Shown: positions 43,650 through 52,815 of the stretch, in pieces
Numbering within the stretch: the first letter of the stretch is position 1
How the letters are laid out: every line of letters starts with the position of its first letter
Source: Cryptosporangium sp044454545
Lineage (GTDB): Bacteria > Actinomycetota > Actinomycetes > Mycobacteriales > Cryptosporangiaceae
DNA length: 64,000 nucleotides
Direction of reading: 5' to 3'
Assembly: GCF_044454545.1 (NCBI RefSeq)
Contig: NZ_JBITDV010000009.1
Coordinates: forward strand, 62,001 to 126,000
The notes under the pieces: model-generated
The model's input: only the letters and a program-made list of their open reading frames with translations
Told to the model about the DNA's origin: nothing
Database searches by the model: none
Position numbers and translations under genes: made by a program

Positions 43650-44939
43650 ATGACCACACCGCAGACCCTTCCGGCCCCGCCGGAGCCCAGCGCGCTGTTC
43701 GGCAGCGGGCTGGACGATCTCGCCGTAGCCGATCCGGCCAACGACCCCTGCTTCGACTTCGTGGCCGCCCGGCTCGACGCGGCTCTGACCCGGGTCGCGC
43801 GCCGGTTGTCCGGCCGCATCGACGGGGCCGCACACGCGCAGCTCGAACTGGCCGCCGACGTGCTGGCAGCCCTCCCGGACGCCGCGCGGCGACGCGTGGT
43901 CACCCATCCGTACTCGATGTACTGGCTGGTCAAGCAGTACGAGCGCTGCCTGGTCGGCGACCGGGCGCAGATCGAGACGGCCATGTTCGACATCGGGCGG
44001 TTCGTGCTGCTGCCGGCACTCCAGCACGACTGCCTTCCCGACCGGGAGCTGCTCGTCCGTGCTCGCGGCGGCCAGCTCCGGTTCCCCGGCTTCCCCCGGC
44101 ACGTCCTGCTGCCGTACGGCACCCCGGACGGGCCGGTGCGCGTCGGGATCGAGGACGACCGCGTCACGTTCCGGGCGGCCGGGTGCGACATCCACGTGCC
44201 GGTCGAGGAACTTCTCGGACGGGCCGAACCCGGCGGTGGTTCGCCGGTGGCGCAGCGCCCGGTGATTCCCGGCAGCGACATCGAGGTCGACGGCACCGAT
44301 GCGTTCGTCGGCGAGCTCATGACGTCGATCAATTCCCGGCCGCCGATGCCCGGCTACCCGCCTCGCGACCTGGCCGGCATGCCGTTCGTCGGCCCGGCGG
44401 CGCTCGACCACCTCGGCGCGGCCTGCGATCTGCTCGATCGGGCCTGGCCGGAGGCCGGCGCGGAGCTCCGTTCGTACACCCGGCTGGTGGTTCCGTTCGT
44501 CAGCCGGTGCTACTCGACGTTCGCCGAGGCGGCCTTCCTCGGCGCGGTGTTCATGGGGGAGTGCCGCCACCCGTTCTCCGACCTGATGTACACGGCCGAG
44601 CACCTGCTGCACGAGCACAGCCATCTGCGCCTCCGGCTCATCATGGAGCAGGATCCGGTCTACTACGGAGACCCGAACGCGCTGGTGACGTCACCCTGGC
44701 GCCGCGACCCGCGTCCGCTCATCGGCATCGTCCAGGGCGTGTTCGTGTTCGCTCGGGTAGCCCGGTTCCTCCGCCGGGCCTACGACCTGCTCGGCGAGGA
44801 GCGGTTCGCGGTCCGGCACCACGAGGTCACGGCCGACCTGCGGGGCGGACTCGAGACGCTGCGCGACCCGGCGCTCGTCCGATTCACTCCGGTCGGCCAG
44901 GCGATCGTCGATCAGTGCGAGCTCGAGGCCCAGCGATGA
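43650..44939 (+). CDS. HExxH peptide-modification protein, copy 2 (altered site)
   Basis: A 429-residue paralogue. The motif is H321-E-H-S-H325 in LLHEHSHLRLR. At the position of the conserved His found in copies 1 and 3 (41-42 residues later) it has Gln362 (GIVQGVFVFAR). Shared blocks include HPYSMYWLVKQYERCLVGDR, QLRFPGFPRHVLLP and SPWRRDPRP. If that His is a ligand or binds substrate, this copy may have different or no activity and could act as a partner subunit. It overlaps the next gene by ATGA. Confidence 0.75.
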   Translation: MTTPQTLPAPPEPSALFGSGLDDLAVADPANDPCFDFVAARLDAALTRVARRLSGRIDGAAHAQLELAADVLAALPDAARRRVVTHPYSMYWLVKQYERCLVGDRAQIETAMFDIGRFVLLPALQHDCLPDRELLVRARGGQLRFPGFPRHVLLPYGTPDGPVRVGIEDDRVTFRAAGCDIHVPVEELLGRAEPGGGSPVAQRPVIPGSDIEVDGTDAFVGELMTSINSRPPMPGYPPRDLAGMPFVGPAALDHLGAACDLLDRAWPEAGAELRSYTRLVVPFVSRCYSTFAEAAFLGAVFMGECRHPFSDLMYTAEHLLHEHSHLRLRLIMEQDPVYYGDPNALVTSPWRRDPRPLIGIVQGVFVFARVARFLRRAYDLLGEERFAVRHHEVTADLRGGLETLRDPALVRFTPVGQAIVDQCELEAQR

Positions 44940-46207
44940 ACGTCGGTCCCGAGCCGAGCTTCGATCCGGCCGACGGCCCGGAGGATCCGGCGTTCCGGCA
45001 CTACTCCGACGCCTGCGCGCGTTCGCTGGCCGCGCTGCTCGGCCAGGACGACCGGCATCCGGCGATCGGGGTGGCCCGGACGCTCGCCGGCGCGCTGGAC
45101 CGGCCCGCGCTCGATGCGGCCGCCCGGCACCCGCTGTACCGGCACTGGCGCGCCCAGTTGCCGGCCCGGGTGGCGTCCGGCGACACCTCGTCGGTGAGCG
45201 CGTGGCTCGACCATCTGCCGCGGTTCCTGCTCGGCGCGGCTCTGCGGACCGGGTCCGACCTGCCCGGCGTCCGGGTACCGCTGTCCCGCGGCGGCCAGCT
45301 GCGCCTGCCCGGTCTGCCCGGCCATCTGGAACTCGGCCCGGACGCCGGGCCGGAGGTGCTGGTCGGACAGTCCGACGGGGTGCCGTGGGTCGAACACCGG
45401 GGCCGGACCGGGGAGTATCCGCTGGTCGCGGGAGGCGCACCGAGGGTCGATCACCCCGTTCTGCCCGGCACCGGCACCGGCACCGGCATCGAGCTCGACG
45501 CGACCGATCCCTGGTTCGTCGATTCGATCACCGACGCCAACGCGGCCAGTGATTCACCGGAGTACCGTCGCCGCGACATCACCCCGGCGAGCGCGACCGA
45601 GCACCAAGAACTGTTCGGCCGGGCCGCCCGGCTGATCGATCTGGCCTGGCCCGCGTGCCTGGCCGAGCTGGCGGCGCACGTGAGCGTCATCGTTCCGATC
45701 GACTCGGTGGCGCTGGCCGGCTGGACGACGGTCACCCAGCTCGGTGCGATCTATCTCCGGCCCGGAGGAATCAACGCGGACGACGGGGCCGCGACCGGAG
45801 TCGTCGACGACCCGGTGATGTACACGGCCGAGGCGATGGTGCACGAAGGTGGCCACACCCGGCTGCAGGTGCTGTCGCTCGGTCAGCCGCTGTTCGCCGA
45901 CGGAGCCGCGAGCCGGCCGCTCCGGTCGCCTCTCCGTAAAGACGTCCGCCCGGCGGGCGGCGTCTACCACGCGGCATTCGTGCTGGCCCGGATGACGGTG
46001 TTCCTGTGCCGGGCCGCGGCCGCGACCGGCCGGACGCACTACCTGGCCCGCGCGGCCGAGTGCCACCACGACCTGACCGTGGCGTCGGAGGAACTGTTCG
46101 CCCAGGTGGCGCTCAGTCCGCCGGGACGCCGCCTGCTGGAAGAAGCGGTAACCGCGGCCGACGCCGCGTACGCCGGAAATCGAACCGCATCGGGAGTGAT
46201 GTCATGA
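44936..46207 (+). CDS. HExxH peptide-modification protein, copy 3
   Basis: A 423-residue paralogue. The metal motif is H303-E-G-G-H307 in MVHEGGHTRLQ and the later His345 is in GVYHAAFVLAR. It shares RHPLYRHWRAQLPARVASGD, QLRLPGLPGHLEL and the IELDATDPWF block with its neighbours. Short in-frame GTG repeats (PGTGTGTGIE) are in the middle linker. All three are consecutive and translationally coupled, so they may act on different residues of one peptide or form a complex. It overlaps the ThiF-type gene by ATGA. Confidence 0.75.
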   Translation: MNVGPEPSFDPADGPEDPAFRHYSDACARSLAALLGQDDRHPAIGVARTLAGALDRPALDAAARHPLYRHWRAQLPARVASGDTSSVSAWLDHLPRFLLGAALRTGSDLPGVRVPLSRGGQLRLPGLPGHLELGPDAGPEVLVGQSDGVPWVEHRGRTGEYPLVAGGAPRVDHPVLPGTGTGTGIELDATDPWFVDSITDANAASDSPEYRRRDITPASATEHQELFGRAARLIDLAWPACLAELAAHVSVIVPIDSVALAGWTTVTQLGAIYLRPGGINADDGAATGVVDDPVMYTAEAMVHEGGHTRLQVLSLGQPLFADGAASRPLRSPLRKDVRPAGGVYHAAFVLARMTVFLCRAAAATGRTHYLARAAECHHDLTVASEELFAQVALSPPGRRLLEEAVTAADAAYAGNRTASGVMS

Positions 46208-47325
46208 CCACGCTCACCATCCGGCTACGGCCGAGGACCCAGACGGTCACCGACGGCCATCGGCTCGTTCTCCGCCTCGGCGACACGATCACCACGATCG
46301 CCCCGTTCGACGAACTCGCCGAGCAGCTCTTGCACCACCTGGTCGCCGGTGTCGGCGATGACGCGCTGGTCGCGGACATGACCGAGGCGTTCGGCGCCGA
46401 CGGCCGCGATCGCACCGAAGAGATCCTGGCGACGCTGACCGGTCTCGGCTTCATGGAGCACGTCGAGGTGCCGGCCGACATCCACCCGGCCGACCTGGCC
46501 CGGTTCTCCCGGCTGGTCGACTTCTTTTCCCAGTTCGAGGACTCCGGTACGGACCGGTACGACTACCTGCGGAAGCTGATCGGCGCCCGCGTCGCGGTGC
46601 TCGGCACCGGGGGCATGGGGAGCTGGATCACGTACAACCTGATGTGCATGGGTGTCGGCAACCTCCGGCTGATCGACGGCGACGTGGTGGAGGCCTCCAA
46701 CCTCAACCGGTCGATCCTGTACTCCGAGGAGGACATCGGCCGGCCGAAGGTGGAGGCGGCCCGCGACGCGGTCCTCCGGTTCGCGCCGCGGACCAACGTC
46801 GAGATCCACCACCGGTACATCGACGGTGACGGCCCGCTGGCCGAGCTGCTCGATGGTGTCGACCTGCTGGTCGGTTGCGCCGACAAACCGGCGTGGCTGA
46901 TCCGGGAGTGGGTCGCCCGGGCCGGTCAGGCCGCGGGGGTACCGACGTTCAACGTCAGCGGTGGACGGGTGGGCCCGCTGTACGTGCCCGGGAAGACGAG
47001 CTGCCAGATGTGCGACTGGGCGGCTCTCGTCGACCGCAACCCGCGGCTTCCGCGGCTCGTAGAACTCAACCGGCGCCTGCCCCGCGGGAACAGCGGATCG
47101 CTGACGGCGCTGGCCATGGGGGCAGCCGCGCCGGCGGTGTTCGACATCTTCCGCTTCCTGAGTGGTTACGCCCCGCCGCGGAGCTTCAACGCCGTTCTCG
47201 AGATCGAGGAGACCGGAAACACCCCGGTGCCGCGGCCGCCGCACCCGGACTGCGTCATCTGCGCCGGAGAGGTGTCCGACGCCGGAGGTGAGCTGTCGGC
47301 CCCGGCCGGCCTGGTGGCGTCATGA
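46204..47325 (+). CDS. ThiF family E1-like adenylyltransferase with RRE-like N-terminus
   Basis: A 373-residue E1-type enzyme. Residues 1-85 (LRLGDTITTIAPFDELAEQL, then ILATLTGLGFMEHV) have the winged-helix pattern of a RiPP recognition element. The ATP-binding E1 fold follows: VAVLGTGGMGSWITYNLMCM, IDGDVVEASNLNRSILY (Arg finger) and VGCADKP. Two cysteine pairs, CQMC and CVIC, form the usual zinc site. Such proteins adenylate a carboxylate, either at the peptide C-terminus or, in partner roles, to present a leader to another enzyme. Here it may activate the precursor's C-terminal Ala or an acidic side chain. Confidence 0.85.
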   Translation: MTTLTIRLRPRTQTVTDGHRLVLRLGDTITTIAPFDELAEQLLHHLVAGVGDDALVADMTEAFGADGRDRTEEILATLTGLGFMEHVEVPADIHPADLARFSRLVDFFSQFEDSGTDRYDYLRKLIGARVAVLGTGGMGSWITYNLMCMGVGNLRLIDGDVVEASNLNRSILYSEEDIGRPKVEAARDAVLRFAPRTNVEIHHRYIDGDGPLAELLDGVDLLVGCADKPAWLIREWVARAGQAAGVPTFNVSGGRVGPLYVPGKTSCQMCDWAALVDRNPRLPRLVELNRRLPRGNSGSLTALAMGAAAPAVFDIFRFLSGYAPPRSFNAVLEIEETGNTPVPRPPHPDCVICAGEVSDAGGELSAPAGLVAS

Positions 47326-47338
47326 CCGGAGTGCCGGC

Positions 47339-47878
47339 ATGACGGCGGCCGAGCTCGCGGCGGAGTTCGACCCACGGCAGTTCCGTGACGTGATGGGCCA
47401 GTTCGCGACCGGCGTGGCCGTCCTGACCGTGCGGGACGGTGACCTCGTGCACGCGAGCACGGTGAACAGCCTGACGTCGGTCTCGCTGCGGCCGGCGTTG
47501 CTGCTGGTCTGCCTGGCCGGCGACGGCCTGGCGGCCAAGTCGGTCCGGTCGGCCGGTCGCTTCGCGCTGACGATTCTCGGTGCCGACCAGCTGCGGATCG
47601 CGCGTCGGCTGGCCGATCGCGGCCGGCCCCGGGGACGGGATCAGCTCGCCGGCATCGGACACACCGCCGGTCGGGTGTCGGGCGCGCCACTTCTGGACGG
47701 TGGGATCGCCTTCGCCGAGTGCACGGTCGCCGGGATCCTGCCGGCCGGTGATCACGACGTGGTCCTCGCTCAGGTCGAGGAGTTCGCCACCGGAAACGGA
47801 CGAGCGCCGCTGACGTTCCACGGCGGCACGTACGGACGATTCGAGCGACTGCCGGAACCCGGCTGCGCTCCGGAGTAA
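47339..47878 (+). CDS. Flavin reductase
   Basis: A 179-residue FMN-binding split-barrel reductase of the HpaC/RebF type. FRDVMGQFATGVAVLTVRDG, HASTVNSLTSVSLRPALLLV and FALTILGADQ are the family landmarks, and the C-terminal HGGTYGRFE is standard. It makes reduced flavin with NAD(P)H. Within this cluster the obvious customer is the flavin-dependent halogenase at 38102. It lies 13 bp after the ThiF gene. Confidence 0.88.
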   Translation: MTAAELAAEFDPRQFRDVMGQFATGVAVLTVRDGDLVHASTVNSLTSVSLRPALLLVCLAGDGLAAKSVRSAGRFALTILGADQLRIARRLADRGRPRGRDQLAGIGHTAGRVSGAPLLDGGIAFAECTVAGILPAGDHDVVLAQVEEFATGNGRAPLTFHGGTYGRFERLPEPGCAPE

Positions 47879-47889
47879 GGGAGAACGCC

Positions 47890-48486
47890 GTGGAGTTCGC
47901 AGAGATTCTCCGGAAGCGCCGGATGACCAAGGTCTTCTCGCGGGAACCGGTGTCGGAGGACGTGGTGGAGCGGATCCTCCGGGCCGCGAACCGAGGCCCG
48001 TCCGCCGGCTTCAGCCAGGGATACGCACTTCTGGTGCTGACCGAGCTCGACGATCGCGTCGCGTTCTGGCGTGCGCTCGGGCAGCACGACATCGACAAGG
48101 GTGATCCGGTCAAGCGGGCCCCGGTGATCGTGGTCCCGCTCGCGAGCAAGCAGCTGTACGTGGACCGCTACAAGCAGCCGGACAAGGGCTGGAGCGACCG
48201 GGACGACGACAAGTGGCCGGTACCGTACTGGTACATCGACACCGGGTTCACGGCGCTGCTGATGATGCTGGCCGCGGTCGACGAGGAGATCGGCGCCCAG
48301 TTCTTCGGCATCCTGCCACCGGTGATCGACGAGTTCCGCATGCAGTTCGGGGTGCCCGACACGTACCGGCCGATCGGTGCCGTCGCCATCGGTCATCGCG
48401 ACGAGCGGCTGGACTCGCATCCGATGTGGAAGCCGAAGATCACGCGCAAGCCCCTCGACGAGATCGTCCATCGGGGAAAGTGGTGA
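47890..48486 (+). CDS. Nitroreductase family protein
   Basis: A 198-residue flavoprotein. The N-terminal block ILRKRRMTKVFSREPVSEDV carries the FMN phosphate-binding Arg residues and ILRAANRGPSAGFSQGY the second site; the acidic/aromatic middle (PVPYWYIDTGFTALLMML) fits the fold. These enzymes reduce or dehydrogenate varied substrates; related proteins in RiPP clusters oxidise peptides, but this one is not a clear azoline dehydrogenase and no YcaO is present. GTG start. It overlaps the serine hydrolase by GTGA. Confidence 0.82.
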   Translation: MEFAEILRKRRMTKVFSREPVSEDVVERILRAANRGPSAGFSQGYALLVLTELDDRVAFWRALGQHDIDKGDPVKRAPVIVVPLASKQLYVDRYKQPDKGWSDRDDDKWPVPYWYIDTGFTALLMMLAAVDEEIGAQFFGILPPVIDEFRMQFGVPDTYRPIGAVAIGHRDERLDSHPMWKPKITRKPLDEIVHRGKW

Positions 48487-49520
48487 GCCCCGCCGCCGAC
48501 CGGGACGTCCTGAGCCGTGCGCTCGACGAGATCACGGGCGAGGCCGCGTGCGCCGCGGTCGTGACCGTCGACGACGAACACGGCACCTGGTCGGCGGCCC
48601 GGGGTCTCGCCGACGTACCGGCGCACCGGCCCGCCACGCCGCAGGACCGGTTCCGGGCCGGCAGCATCGTGAAGACCTTCGTGGCGGCGACCGTTCTCCA
48701 GCTGGTCGGCGAGGGCGTGCTGCGGTTGTCCGACACGGTGGCGGACTGGCTGCCCGGCACCGTGCCGGACGGTGACCGGATCAGCCTCCGCCAGCTGTTG
48801 AACCACACGAGCGGCCTGTACGACGTGATCGACGCGATGCCGGTCTCACCGGCGCACCTCGCCGGCGTCGCCCGCCTGCACACGATCGCGCCCGATCGGC
48901 TGGTGCGCGCCGCCACCGCGTGCCCCCCGCATTTCCCGCCGGGTGCCGGGTGGCGCTACTCGAACACCAACTACGTGCTGGCCGGGATGCTGATCGAGCG
49001 GGCGACCGGGCGGCCCTACGAAGAGGAGGTGCGCCGGCGGATCGTCGGCGCGCTCGGCCTGCGGCACACCGTTTTGCCCGCGACGTCGCCGTTCCTGCCC
49101 GGCCCGCATCTGCGCGCGTACCTGTGGCCCGGACGCCCGGCCGCGCGGCCGCTGCTCGACATCACCGTGCAGAACCCGTCCCGGGCCTGGGCATCGGGAG
49201 ACCTGGTCTCGACGGCCGGGGATCTGACGTACTTCCTGTCCGAACTGCTGGCCGGTCGCCTGCTTCCCCCACCGCTGATGGACGAGATGCTGAGCACGGT
49301 CCCAGGGACGAACGATCGGGACTACGGGCTGGGTCTGTTTCGGATGTCCGTTCCTGGCGGCACTCGGGTGTGGGGCAATTCGGGAGCGTACGGCGGTTAC
49401 GTGACGTTCATGCTGCGGTCCGAGGACCGTGCGCGCGGCGCGACGATCTCGGTCACGCCGCGTTCCGGTGCGGCGATCCAGTCCGTCCTGAAGTTCGCGG
49501 TCACGTACTTCGGAGCGTGA
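48483..49520 (+). CDS. Serine hydrolase, beta-lactamase/D-aminopeptidase class C fold
   Basis: A 345-residue protein. The nucleophile motif SxxK is GSIVK in FRAGSIVKTFVAAT, the Tyr motif is YSN in GWRYSNTNYVLAGM, and a third motif is in WGNSGAYGGYVTF. The fold covers D-Ala carboxypeptidases, esterases and D-aminopeptidases. There is no signal peptide. In this setting it may trim or acylate the peptide, or act in self-protection. It starts inside the previous stop (GTGA) and its last 20 bp overlap the convergent regulator gene. Confidence 0.82.
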   Translation: MSPAADRDVLSRALDEITGEAACAAVVTVDDEHGTWSAARGLADVPAHRPATPQDRFRAGSIVKTFVAATVLQLVGEGVLRLSDTVADWLPGTVPDGDRISLRQLLNHTSGLYDVIDAMPVSPAHLAGVARLHTIAPDRLVRAATACPPHFPPGAGWRYSNTNYVLAGMLIERATGRPYEEEVRRRIVGALGLRHTVLPATSPFLPGPHLRAYLWPGRPAARPLLDITVQNPSRAWASGDLVSTAGDLTYFLSELLAGRLLPPPLMDEMLSTVPGTNDRDYGLGLFRMSVPGGTRVWGNSGAYGGYVTFMLRSEDRARGATISVTPRSGAAIQSVLKFAVTYFGA

Positions 49521-52500
49521 CCGTCGAGTTCCGATCGCGGCCGGCGGCGACGGCGGCCGGTGCGAACCGCAGCCCGGCCAGCCCGGTCCGTTCGGCGAGA
49601 TCCATGGCCCGGTGCGCCGCCCGACCGGCCGGTCCGGTGTCACCGCGGTCCAAGTGGGTGGCCGTGAGCACGTCCAGTGCCTCCGCCTCGAGGACGGCGA
49701 ACTGACCCGCGCGGGCCTGCTCGGCCGCGTCGGCGAGTAACCGGTCCACGCCGTCGGACTCGCCGGCGGCTCGCCGCGCCCGCCCGAGCGCGATCGCGAG
49801 CTGGACCGCGGGATGAGTCATCGGCAATGTCCGCGCGAGCCGCAACCCGTCCCGCAGTACCGCCAGGGCTTCGTCGTGCCGTCCGTCCGCCACGGCCGCG
49901 AGGCCGTACGCGCACGACATCTGGGTTTGTGCCAGCAGGTCGTCGGACTCGTCGAGTGCGGCCCGGGCCGCCTCCGCCTCACGGCAGGCCTGGGGGGTGT
50001 GGCCGTCGGCGAGGTGGATGATCACCAGCCCGCAGCGGGCCACTGCGGCCAGATGGCGGTTACCGACCTGTTCGAAGAGGGTGATCGCCTCGGTGATGCC
50101 GGCGTGGGCGTCAGCAGGCCGGCCGAGCAGCCGGTAGGCCTCACTGAGGTTGAGCAGGGTGATGCCTCGGCTGTGATTGGCCAGCCCGGCCTGCGAGGCC
50201 AGGGTCCGCTCGAGGTAGCCGGCGGCCACCGCCAGATCACCCAGTAGCAGGCTCACCAGCCCGAGCTTGCCGAGGTGCTGGTTACTGGGAACGCCGAGCT
50301 CCCGGGAGAGATCGAACGCACGGCGGGCGGCGTCGGCCGAGGAGCGCAGGTCGCCGGCGTGGAAGTGGTGCACGCTGATCGCGTTGTAGGCGTCGATCCG
50401 GACGTGTGGCCAGCCCGCCTGTTCCGCGCTGTGCAGGCAGCGGGTGGCGTGTTCCAGCGTGCAGGGATCGTGGCCCACCATGTTGTGCGCCTGGGCCAGC
50501 ACGAGCTCGGCCGCAGCGATGGCGAGAGGATCGGACGCCCGGGTGGCGGCGGTCAGCGCGGCCTCGCCCAGCCGGCGCGGAAGTGCTTGCCCGCTGCGCT
50601 GGAACAGGTAGTCCCGGCACGCGTACGGAATCCGCCACGCGAGTTCCGGCCGCCCGAGATCGGCCGCGGCGAAGACCAGCGCGGTGAGATTGCCCAGTTC
50701 GTCGGCCAGCCACCGACCGGCGGTCTCCGCGTCGTCGAAGGCGACGGACGCGCCGGCCGCGGGCCACCGCGGGCTGGACGGGTACACCAACGCCGAGGCG
50801 CTCTGCACGTGGCTGTCGGCCCAGGTCGCGTACCGGTCCAGCGCGGCGCGACGTTCGGCGGCGTGATCGGGCGCGCCGGCCAGCCGGGACGCGTACTCCC
50901 GCAGGAGGTCGGGCATGACGTAACGACCGGCACCGGCGGCCGGCGTCACCAGGTGCGCCTCCGCCAGCTCGGCCAGCAGCGCGGCGGCCCCGTCGTCATC
51001 GGCCAGCGCCTGGGCGGCCGGTCCGGAGCAGTCGGTGCCGGGAATCAGGCCGAGCAGCCGGAACATCCGTCGCGCGGGCTCGCTCAGCGCGCGGTAGGAG
51101 TGAGCGAAGACCTGGGTCAGGTCGCTCTGGGGGTCGCCTTCGACGGCCAGTGCCGGGACACGGGTGCCGGCCTCGAGTTCGACCCAGAACGCGGCCAGCG
51201 AACGCTCCGGGGTGCCGACCAGATTCGCGGCCGCGATCCTCAGAGCGAGCGGTAGGTGCCCGCACGCGGCCGCCAGCTCCGCCGCCGCCTCGGGTTCGGC
51301 CTCGACGCGGTCGGCGCCCAGGACGTGTGCGAGCAGCTCGACCGCGTCGGCCTCGGGCAGCACCTCGAGTGCCAACCGGCGCGCGCCGTCCCGTGCGACC
51401 AGTCCACCGAGCGCGTCGCGGCTGGTCAACAGCGCGAACGCACCCGGACCGGCCGGAAGCAGCGGACGTACCTGCTCCGCCGAGCGGACGTTGTCGAGCA
51501 GGACGAGGATCCGCCGGCCGGTGATCGTCGAGCGGTAGACGGCGGCCATTTGCTCGACGTCGGGCGGGATGCGGTGGGGCGGCACGTCCAGTGCGCGCAA
51601 CAACCACGTCAGTGCCTCGGCCGGCCCCATCGGATCGCGGGCGTCGTAGCCACGCAGATCGAGGTAGAGCTGGCCGTCGGGATACCGCTCGGTCGATCGG
51701 TGCGCCCAATGGACGGCCAGCGCGGTCTTTCCGACGCCGGCCACGCCGCCGAGCGTGCTGACGATGGCCGCGCCGGACGTCGCCCCGGTCTCGTCGGCCA
51801 TCGTGTCGAGCCAGTCGAGCGCCGTCGTCCGGCCGACGAAATCGGGGATGTCCCGCGGCAGGAACTGCCGCGGGGCCGGGGTAGCACTGGGGCGCGAACT
51901 CGACCCGGGGGAGGCCGCACCGGCCGACGGCAGACGTAACGCTGCGTCGTCGGCGAGGATGCGGGTGTGCAGCTGGTGCAGGTCGGACGTGGGCTCGATG
52001 CCGAGCTCCGTGACGAGCCGCCGACGGATCTCCCGGAACGCCGACAGTGCTTCCGCCGACCGGCCGCTGCGGTGCAGCGCCAGCATCAGGTTGCCGGCGA
52101 GTGCCTCGCTGTAGGGGTACGTGGCGGCGAGCTCGGTGAGTTCGGGCAGTACCGCCTGGTGCCGTCCGGCCGCGAGCTCGTAGCGGGAGAGCTGCTCGAG
52201 CGCTTCGACCCGATGCTCGTGGAGCCTCGATCGCGCCACCTCGACGAACGCGCCGGTGATTCCGGACAGTGGGACGCCCTGCCACAGCCCTAGCGCCTCG
52301 CGCATCGCTTCGGCCGCATCCGGCGCGGAGCGGTCGGCCAGTGCCCGGGCGGAGCCGACGCGGTCGAGGAACGTCGTCAGGTCGAGCTCGGCGTCGCCCA
52401 CCGAGAGCCGGTAGCCGCCGACGCTGCTGGTCACCGGGTCCTGCCCCGCGCCGCGTAAGGCCCGGCGAACCGCCGAGACCGCGGCGAAGACCTGCGTCCG

Positions 52501-52683
52501 TGCGGTGGCCGGCGGTTCGGGGCCCCAGAGCGCGTCGATCAGTTCGTCGGCCGAAACGGTCTGATCCCGGTGCAACAGCAAGTACGCGAGAATCGCCCGC
52601 CGTTGAGCCCGGGCGATCGGTACCGGGCAACCATCGACCTCGGCCTGCACTGGTCCGAGCACGACGAACCGCAACGCAGCCAC
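49501..52683 (-). CDS. AfsR/SARP family pathway regulator
   Basis: A 1060-residue activator: OmpR-type winged helix at about residues 1-95 (RRAILAYLLLHRDQTVSADE, LIDALWG), a bacterial transcriptional activator domain to about 245, an NB-ARC ATPase (GGVAGVGKTALAVHWAH with Lys319; RRILVLLDNVRSAEQV), then TPR-like helices to the end. This is the classic activator of secondary-metabolite clusters, binding direct repeats near -35. It is divergent from the NB-ARC gene at 52816 and convergent with the RiPP serine hydrolase, and it sits between the two RiPP loci, so it could control either or both. Confidence 0.92.
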   Translation of the reverse strand: MAALRFVVLGPVQAEVDGCPVPIARAQRRAILAYLLLHRDQTVSADELIDALWGPEPPATARTQVFAAVSAVRRALRGAGQDPVTSSVGGYRLSVGDAELDLTTFLDRVGSARALADRSAPDAAEAMREALGLWQGVPLSGITGAFVEVARSRLHEHRVEALEQLSRYELAAGRHQAVLPELTELAATYPYSEALAGNLMLALHRSGRSAEALSAFREIRRRLVTELGIEPTSDLHQLHTRILADDAALRLPSAGAASPGSSSRPSATPAPRQFLPRDIPDFVGRTTALDWLDTMADETGATSGAAIVSTLGGVAGVGKTALAVHWAHRSTERYPDGQLYLDLRGYDARDPMGPAEALTWLLRALDVPPHRIPPDVEQMAAVYRSTITGRRILVLLDNVRSAEQVRPLLPAGPGAFALLTSRDALGGLVARDGARRLALEVLPEADAVELLAHVLGADRVEAEPEAAAELAAACGHLPLALRIAAANLVGTPERSLAAFWVELEAGTRVPALAVEGDPQSDLTQVFAHSYRALSEPARRMFRLLGLIPGTDCSGPAAQALADDDGAAALLAELAEAHLVTPAAGAGRYVMPDLLREYASRLAGAPDHAAERRAALDRYATWADSHVQSASALVYPSSPRWPAAGASVAFDDAETAGRWLADELGNLTALVFAAADLGRPELAWRIPYACRDYLFQRSGQALPRRLGEAALTAATRASDPLAIAAAELVLAQAHNMVGHDPCTLEHATRCLHSAEQAGWPHVRIDAYNAISVHHFHAGDLRSSADAARRAFDLSRELGVPSNQHLGKLGLVSLLLGDLAVAAGYLERTLASQAGLANHSRGITLLNLSEAYRLLGRPADAHAGITEAITLFEQVGNRHLAAVARCGLVIIHLADGHTPQACREAEAARAALDESDDLLAQTQMSCAYGLAAVADGRHDEALAVLRDGLRLARTLPMTHPAVQLAIALGRARRAAGESDGVDRLLADAAEQARAGQFAVLEAEALDVLTATHLDRGDTGPAGRAAHRAMDLAERTGLAGLRFAPAAVAAGRDRNSTVTLRST

Positions 52684-52815
52684 CAGCTTCCCCGTGAACG
52701 CTTAGTGATCGCCCGGACGCCCGACGGTGGACGCCGACTTGACTGTGTAGGAAACGTATCAAGAACCGGTGTGAAGGTATCGATAAGGGATGCAGTAGTC
52801 ACCTGTGGAGGTGTC

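Noticed and set aside
52570..52815. N-terminal extension of the NB-ARC gene
   Set aside because: It would overlap the divergent SARP start; GGAGG before the GTG at 52816 fits better.
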